9,646 nt of DNA from Pseudomonadota bacterium (GTDB lineage: Bacteria; Pseudomonadota; Alphaproteobacteria; Rhizobiales; Xanthobacteraceae), in NCBI GenBank assembly GCA_021779635.1, contig JAJYAH010000204.1, forward strand, positions 1 to 9,646, in the 5' to 3' direction. The translations under genes and the position numbers were made by a program. The notes below the pieces were generated by a model that had not been told where the DNA came from, did no database searches, and saw only the letters and a program-made list of their open reading frames with translations. Positions 5,386-9,646 of the stretch are shown piece by piece. The number at the start of each line of letters is the position of its first letter. The stretch's first letter is position 1.

Positions 5386-6351
5386 ATGCTTACCAGACGT
5401 AGTATCCTTCTTGCCTCCATCGCGGCCGGAGTAACCATGCCCAACCGAACCGTCCTTGCGAAAGCGGCACAGCCGTCGACGCCCGTGAATTTCGACATTC
5501 CCGCCAGCGCCTGCGATTGCCACACCCACATTCACGGTGACCCCGAGAAATTTCCATTCTTCCCGGGGCGGGTCTACACCCCCGAACCGGCATCGCCCGA
5601 AGAAATGGCGGCACTGCACAAGGCGCTGCACATCGAGCGCGTCGTGATCGTCACCCCAAGCGTCTATGGCCCGGACAATTCGGCAACATTGTTCGGCATC
5701 AAGGCACGCGGCGCGACTGCGCGCGGCGTTGCCGTCATCGACGGCAAGACCCCGGACAGCGACCTCGACGCCATGAACCAGGCGGGCGTCCGCGGTATCC
5801 GGCTCAATCTCGCAACAGGCGGGGTCAGCGACCCCGCCGTTGGCCGCGCGCGCTTTCAGGCCGCCGTCGACCGCATCAAGAACCGCAACTGGCATATCCA
5901 GATGTTCACGGATCTGGCGATGATCTCCGCGATCAAGGAGCTCGTCGCGGCTTGCCCGGTGCCGGTCGTGTTCGACCATTTCGGCGGCGCCCATGCCGAG
6001 CTTGGCCTCGCGCAGCCGGGCTTTTCCGACATGCTGGAGCTGGTCCGGACCGGCAAGGCCTATGTGAAGATCTCCGGCGCCTATCGGGCCTCCAGCCTCG
6101 CGCCGGATTATCCCGATGTGATCCCGCTCGCCCGCGCGCTGATAACAGCGAATTCCGATCGGATCATCTGGGGCAGCGATTGGCCGCACCCGGATTCGGT
6201 CACGCCGCCCGGAAAGAAGCCGACCGACGTGACGCCACTGCTTCAGATCGATGACGGCCGCCTGCTCAACCAGCTCCCGGTATGGGCGCCGGACGCGGCG
6301 ATCCGAAAAAGGATTCTGGTCGACAACCCGGCGCGGCTTTACGGCTTCTGA
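5386..6351 (+). CDS. Tat-exported amidohydrolase, 2-pyrone-4,6-dicarboxylate lactonase (LigI)-like
   Basis: This is a 321-residue amidohydrolase-2 family (COG3618) TIM-barrel hydrolase. Motifs in order are CDCHTHIHG (43-51), with FPFFPGRVYTPEPAS just after it; GVRGIRLNL (134-142); NWHIQM (168-173); VFDHFGG (195-201); YVKISGAYR (226-234); and IIWGSDWPHPD (260-270), with Asp265 the expected general acid/base. This series is close to LigI, which opens the lactone of 2-pyrone-4,6-dicarboxylate in lignin-derived aromatic breakdown; LigI was reported to work without a metal. The N-terminus MLTRRSILLASIAAGVTM has a twin arginine, a hydrophobic stretch and a likely cleavage site near LAKA (24-27). 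It therefore looks like a Tat signal, implying a periplasmic enzyme, unlike cytoplasmic LigI. The start is fixed by AGGGAG and by the signal peptide. Substrate is unknown; another lactone or carboxylic ester is equally possible. Confidence 0.88.
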   Translation: MLTRRSILLASIAAGVTMPNRTVLAKAAQPSTPVNFDIPASACDCHTHIHGDPEKFPFFPGRVYTPEPASPEEMAALHKALHIERVVIVTPSVYGPDNSATLFGIKARGATARGVAVIDGKTPDSDLDAMNQAGVRGIRLNLATGGVSDPAVGRARFQAAVDRIKNRNWHIQMFTDLAMISAIKELVAACPVPVVFDHFGGAHAELGLAQPGFSDMLELVRTGKAYVKISGAYRASSLAPDYPDVIPLARALITANSDRIIWGSDWPHPDSVTPPGKKPTDVTPLLQIDDGRLLNQLPVWAPDAAIRKRILVDNPARLYGF

Positions 6352-6370
6352 GAGCTGTTTTCTGAAACTA

Positions 6371-7768
6371 TCAATGGCGCTCCGGCCATTGCGGCGGGTG
6401 ACTGCCGAGCGGCATCGCCGGGCGCGCCCAGAATGCGGGCGTTGCCGACAGCGCGGCCGAATGACGGACGGACCGCAGCGGACCGAAGCCGGAGGGCGTT
6501 TCCTCGATAAAGCGCTGCACCGTGTCGCCCCTCAAATCCTCGGTCTTGAGACCGTCGGCCACGCGGCCGAGATTCCACAGCCAGCGCCCGGTCTGCGCCA
6601 GCGACACGCGGACATGCCAGCTGCCGCCCTCGCGCGATTGGCGCGCCCGCGCCATCATCGCGCCGAACGCCATCAGGTAGCCGCTGGCGTGATCGAGCAT
6701 TTGCGCCGGCAATTCCTTCGGCCCGTCGACGCCGGCGGCCTGGCCCTCGGCGTGATTGAAGCCGGTCGCCGTCTGCACCAGCGAGTCAAAGCCGCGCCGT
6801 TCCGCCCACGGCCCGGAATGGCCATAGGCCGACAGCGACACGTAGACGATTCCGGGGCTGATCCGCGCCGCATCCTGCGGCGAGAAGCCCAGCGCTGCCA
6901 GCGAGCGCGGACGATAGCCTTGCGAGAAAATATCCGCACTCGCCAGCAGGTCGCGCAAGCGGGCCCGCCCCTGTTCGCTCTTGAGTTCGACGAAGCTCGT
7001 GAGCTTGCCGCGGCCGGTATCGATGGTGAGCCATGGAATCGCGGGCAGATCGGGACCGGAAATCAGCAGGACGTCGGCGCCATGCGCCGCCAGCGTGCGC
7101 CCCGCGACAGGACCGGCGATCACCCGCGACAGATCCAGCACGCGCAGCCCGGCAAGCGGGCGGTCGCCGGCGGGCCATGGTTTTGGCCCGGCCTCGCCGA
7201 TTTTCTCGATCGAGATCGGAGGCAATTCGGCAAGCGCCCTGGCCTGGGGCAGCGCCGACCATTCTTCATGCGAGCGCATCAGCGCCACGACGCAGCCGCC
7301 GGCATAGGCCGCGGTCTCGAATGCCTCGCCGTCCCGCTGCAGCAGCGCGGCCTGAACATCATCGCGCTCCGGCTTGCAGTTCAGCACCTTGCAGACGGCG
7401 TCGCGGTGATGCGGGAAATTGGTGTGCAGCCGCACGAAACGTTGATCGCGGGTTTTGTAGATCCCGGCGATGGCGTCCCAGGCCGGACCTGGCGGCTTGC
7501 CATCGACGCGCAGGTAACGCTCGGAACGGCATTCGACGACGGCATGTCGCATGTCGACCGCGACATCCTGCGACTGTCCGCTGCGCAATTTCCATATTTG
7601 CGCGGCGGCAAGCCCGGTCGCGGCAATGCTGGCCTGCGCCGCGGCGGCAACGCGAAACGAGGACGGCAGTTGCGGCTCTTCACCCGTCAGCGTGACGGTG
7701 TTGAGTGCGGAAGGATCGCCGCCCGCCAGCGTCCACAGATCAGCAAGGATTTCACGAGGCGTTTGCAT
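6371..7768 (-). CDS. CaiB/BaiF family (type III) CoA-transferase with reversed half-domains
   Basis: This 465-residue protein belongs to the family that transfers CoA between carboxylic acids through an enzyme-bound aspartyl anhydride. The family's usual N-terminal signature, LAGLRVLDLSRVIAGPVAGRT, begins only at about residue 205. It is followed by GADVLLISG, SLSAYGHSGPWAERRGFDSLVQ and MLDHASGYLMAFGA, where Asp359 is the likely catalytic aspartate. Residues about 37-190 instead resemble the C-terminal part of a CaiB chain: GLAAAQIWKLRSG with VAVDMRHAVVE, then IYKTRDQRFVRLH and RSHEEWSALPQ. The order is thus C-like half first. The ATG at 7768 is chosen over 7798 because a TATAAT promoter box lies at 7797-7802, so a transcript from it would start downstream of the longer start codon. 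It follows dnaE2 on the same strand after an 87-base gap and converges on the amidohydrolase with 19 bases between stops. Substrate is unknown. Confidence 0.88.
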   Translation of the reverse strand: MQTPREILADLWTLAGGDPSALNTVTLTGEEPQLPSSFRVAAAAQASIAATGLAAAQIWKLRSGQSQDVAVDMRHAVVECRSERYLRVDGKPPGPAWDAIAGIYKTRDQRFVRLHTNFPHHRDAVCKVLNCKPERDDVQAALLQRDGEAFETAAYAGGCVVALMRSHEEWSALPQARALAELPPISIEKIGEAGPKPWPAGDRPLAGLRVLDLSRVIAGPVAGRTLAAHGADVLLISGPDLPAIPWLTIDTGRGKLTSFVELKSEQGRARLRDLLASADIFSQGYRPRSLAALGFSPQDAARISPGIVYVSLSAYGHSGPWAERRGFDSLVQTATGFNHAEGQAAGVDGPKELPAQMLDHASGYLMAFGAMMARARQSREGGSWHVRVSLAQTGRWLWNLGRVADGLKTEDLRGDTVQRFIEETPSGFGPLRSVRHSAALSATPAFWARPAMPLGSHPPQWPERH

Positions 7769-7792
7769 GGTATGATTCCCGAGGAGGCATCG

Positions 7793-7807
7793 CGACATTA
7801 TATGTCG
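7793..7807 (-). promoter_or_regulatory. Palindromic operator overlapping a consensus -10 box for the CoA-transferase gene
   Basis: CGACAT (7793-7798) and ATGTCG (7802-7807) are perfect arms around TAT. On the minus strand the palindrome contains a perfect sigma-70 -10 hexamer, TATAAT (7802-7797). Transcription would start near 7790, giving a leader of about 22 bases before the ATG at 7768. The -35 region is poor (no hexamer near TTGACA at 16-18 bases), so the promoter may need help. A palindrome centred on the -10 is a typical repressor site. The gene for the regulator is not in the window. Confidence 0.5.
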
Positions 7808-7832
7808 TTTGCCGGCGCCACCATATCGGCGA

Positions 7833-7845
7833 CCGTCATGGACGG
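7833..7845. repeat. Short dyad after the dnaE2 stop
   Basis: CCGTC (7833-7837) and GACGG (7841-7845) flank ATG, forming a 5-base dyad ten bases past the dnaE2 stop. It is too short and lacks a T-run, so it is not a convincing terminator. It could be part of the regulatory region of the downstream CoA-transferase gene. Confidence 0.25.
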
Positions 7846-7855
7846 CGGTGATTGC

Positions 7856-9646
7856 TCAATGGAAATCCCGCGAGCGCGGCAGGATGCGCACGTTGCGCGG
7901 ATGACGGATTTTCTGGGCCGGATTGTCGGGGTGCTGGCGCCGGTCATCATGCAGCGGTTCGATCAGCGCCGGGCCGGCCGGCACCGCATGTTTCCGGTGG
8001 AACGCGTCATTGGCCAGATTTATCAAGTCATGCGAGCGATCGAACAGTCGCTGGGCGACCAGATGCGTCACCTGTTCCGGGCTGCTCTGAATATAGCCTT
8101 CGACCAGAATGAGCCGCGCGCCCATCACTTCCTTGCGAAAACGTTCCATCACCTTCGGCCACACCACGATATTGGCGATGCCGGTTTCGTCCTCCAGCGT
8201 CATGAAGACGACGCCCTTGGCGCTGCCCGGACGCTGCCGCACCAGCACCACGCCGGCGCAGCGGACATGACACCTGTCCCTGTCATGGCGGACGCCGGCG
8301 CAGGCGATGACGCTTTCTCTGGTAAACATCGGCCGCAAAAATTCCATCGGGTGGCCCTTCAGCGACAGCCGGATGGTTTGATAATCGGCTACCACCTGCT
8401 CCGGCAGCGGCATGCCAGGCAAGGGCAGCGCCTTCTCGTCCGGCTGTTCGCGCGCGGCGGCGATTTCGAACAGCGGCAGCGGCACGTCATCCGGCAATCG
8501 CCGCACCGCCCATAGTGCTGCGCGGCGATCAAGCCCGATCGAGCGAAACGCATCGGCATCCGCCAGCAGAATCAACGCACGCTTCGGCAGCGCCGTGTCG
8601 CGGGCGAAATCCTCCAGCGAGTTGAAGGGACGGCGCGCCCGCGCGGCGACGATGCGCTCGGCCCAATCCTCTGCTTTCGGCTTGCCGCTTCTTTGTCTCA
8701 GAAACTCCTCATCCGGATCGGTCCATTTGAATCCGTCGATCTGCCGGAAGCCGAGCCGCAACGCATGATAATTCCCGCTTTGCTCCTCCAGCGTGTTCTG
8801 CGCATGACTGAACGACACATCGATCTCGCGCACCTCGACGCCGTTCTTGCGCGCATCGCCGACGATCTGCGCCGGCGCATAGAAACCCATCGGCTGCGAA
8901 TTCAGCAAGCCGCAAGCGAACGCATCGGGATGGAAATGCTTGAGCCATGACGAGACATAGACCAGTTGCGCGAAGCTCGCGGCGTGGCTTTCGGGGAAGC
9001 CATAACTGCCAAATCCCTTGATCTGATCGAAGCAGCTTTTCGCAAATGCCGGATCATAGCCACGATCGATCATGTTGTTGACCATCTTGGATTCGAACTT
9101 GCCGATGGTGCCGACATTGCGGAACGTCGCCATGGCGCGGCGCAGCCCGTTGGCTTCTTCGGATGTGAATTTCGCGGCCTCGATGGCGATACGCATCGCC
9201 TGCTCCTGGAACAGCGGAACGCCGAGGGTCTTGTGCAGGACGTCTTTAAGCTCGTTTTTATTTCCGCCCTTAGGGTATGGATACTCTATCTCCTTCGGGT
9301 TCATTTTGCGCCGCTTTAAGTACGGATGCACCATGTCACCCTGGATCGGGCCGGGCCGCACGATGGCAACCTCAATGACGAGATCGTAGAACGTTCGCGG
9401 CTTCAGGCGCGGCAGCATGTTCATCTGGGCACGGCTCTCGACCTGGAACACGCCGAGCGACTCGCCTCTCTGAAGCATTTGATAAACTTCGTCATCATCC
9501 TTTGATTTGATATCGGCCAATTCGTAACGCGTGCCTTTATGATCTGCGACAAGGTCAAAGCATTTGCGGATGCAGGTCAGCATCCCCAGCGCCAGCACAT
9601 CGACCTTCATCATGTTCAGGGCATCGACATCGTCCTTGTCCCATTC
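7856..9646 (-). CDS. dnaE2: Error-prone DNA polymerase DnaE2 (ImuC), C-terminal 596 residues; start beyond window
   Basis: DnaE2 is the damage-inducible paralogue of the Pol III alpha subunit and the polymerase of the ImuA-ImuB-DnaE2 translesion mutasome. The frame is open to the right edge (first codons EWDKDDVDALNMMKVDVLAL). The aspartate in MKVDVLALGML (about 9601) fits the third catalytic Asp of the palm (Asp555 in E. coli DnaE). Then come RPGPIQGDMVHPYLKRR and GVPLFQEQAMRIAIEAAKFT of the fingers. The helix-hairpin-helix region GFGSYGFPESHAASF (about 8975-9015) follows, and then an OB-fold (GVVLVRQR to IANIVVWPKV, about 8150-8255). It ends with RSRDFH, the usual DnaE2 terminus. Full-length members have roughly 1050-1170 residues, so the PHP domain and part of the palm lie outside. 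SOS control by LexA is expected, but the promoter is not in the window. Two patches near 9241-9330 and 9481-9540 are much richer in A+T than the rest. Confidence 0.95.
   Translation of the reverse strand, partial: EWDKDDVDALNMMKVDVLALGMLTCIRKCFDLVADHKGTRYELADIKSKDDDEVYQMLQRGESLGVFQVESRAQMNMLPRLKPRTFYDLVIEVAIVRPGPIQGDMVHPYLKRRKMNPKEIEYPYPKGGNKNELKDVLHKTLGVPLFQEQAMRIAIEAAKFTSEEANGLRRAMATFRNVGTIGKFESKMVNNMIDRGYDPAFAKSCFDQIKGFGSYGFPESHAASFAQLVYVSSWLKHFHPDAFACGLLNSQPMGFYAPAQIVGDARKNGVEVREIDVSFSHAQNTLEEQSGNYHALRLGFRQIDGFKWTDPDEEFLRQRSGKPKAEDWAERIVAARARRPFNSLEDFARDTALPKRALILLADADAFRSIGLDRRAALWAVRRLPDDVPLPLFEIAAAREQPDEKALPLPGMPLPEQVVADYQTIRLSLKGHPMEFLRPMFTRESVIACAGVRHDRDRCHVRCAGVVLVRQRPGSAKGVVFMTLEDETGIANIVVWPKVMERFRKEVMGARLILVEGYIQSSPEQVTHLVAQRLFDRSHDLINLANDAFHRKHAVPAGPALIEPLHDDRRQHPDNPAQKIRHPRNVRILPRSRDFH

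Noticed and set aside
7769..7855. Possible SOS (LexA) box between dnaE2 and the CoA-transferase gene
   Set aside because: No GTTC-N7-GTTC or GAAC-N7-GAAC pair is present here. The palindrome found has a different sequence.
6251..8515. Very long open frame on the plus strand (over 750 codons)
   Set aside because: It lies opposite two well-supported genes, the CoA-transferase and dnaE2. Its Arg/His/Gln-rich translation has no domain signature, as expected for an antisense frame in high-GC DNA.

Overview
The window looks like chromosomal DNA of an alphaproteobacterium in the Bradyrhizobium / Rhodopseudomonas group (Nitrobacteraceae). The evidence is high GC with strong third-position G/C bias, a SigF-NrsF type ECF sigma/anti-sigma pair, a DnaE2 polymerase with the usual C-terminus, and a palindromic intergenic element of the GTCCCGGCG...CGCCGGGAC type that is scattered through these genomes. 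No rRNA, tRNA, CRISPR array, transposase or phage gene was seen. Both ends cut genes: an nrsF-like anti-sigma gene on the left and dnaE2 on the right.

Layout. Positions 1-1152 (minus strand) hold an ECF sigma factor of the SigF type followed, with an ATGA overlap, by its predicted membrane anti-sigma factor NrsF. A SigF-like promoter lies just upstream and suggests autoregulation. Positions 1153-1505 are non-coding and unusually rich in dyad symmetry. At 1506-2201 (plus) is an unrecognised exported, Ala/Ser/Pro-rich protein with a C-terminal membrane helix. A GC-rich stem-loop follows, then an enoyl-CoA hydratase (2329-3108, plus). It converges on a large acetyl-CoA hydrolase/transferase family gene (3250-5112, minus), with a palindromic repeat element filling the gap. 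A 273-base region (5113-5385) separates that gene from a divergent, Tat-signal-bearing LigI-like amidohydrolase (5386-6351, plus). This converges on a CaiB/BaiF-family CoA-transferase (6371-7768, minus) whose half-domains appear in reversed order. Upstream of it lies the 3' part of dnaE2 (7856 to the right edge, minus), coding for the error-prone polymerase.

How the genes fit together. sigF-nrsF is a regulatory unit of a kind linked in Caulobacter to heavy-metal stress. The three CoA enzymes and the lactonase-like hydrolase suggest acyl-CoA or aromatic-acid catabolism, but they lie in alternating orientations and do not form one operon, so a shared pathway is only an inference. dnaE2 belongs to the SOS mutagenesis system (ImuA-ImuB-DnaE2), and its partners would lie outside the window. 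The CoA-transferase downstream of dnaE2 appears to have its own promoter, with a perfect TATAAT inside a palindrome.

I do not see a clearly new system. The most useful leads are several regulatory structures: the operator-like palindrome over the TATAAT at 7793-7807, two hairpins at Shine-Dalgarno sequences (1484-1504 and 2302-2323), and the symmetric dyads upstream of sigF. The reversed CoA-transferase architecture is also worth checking.
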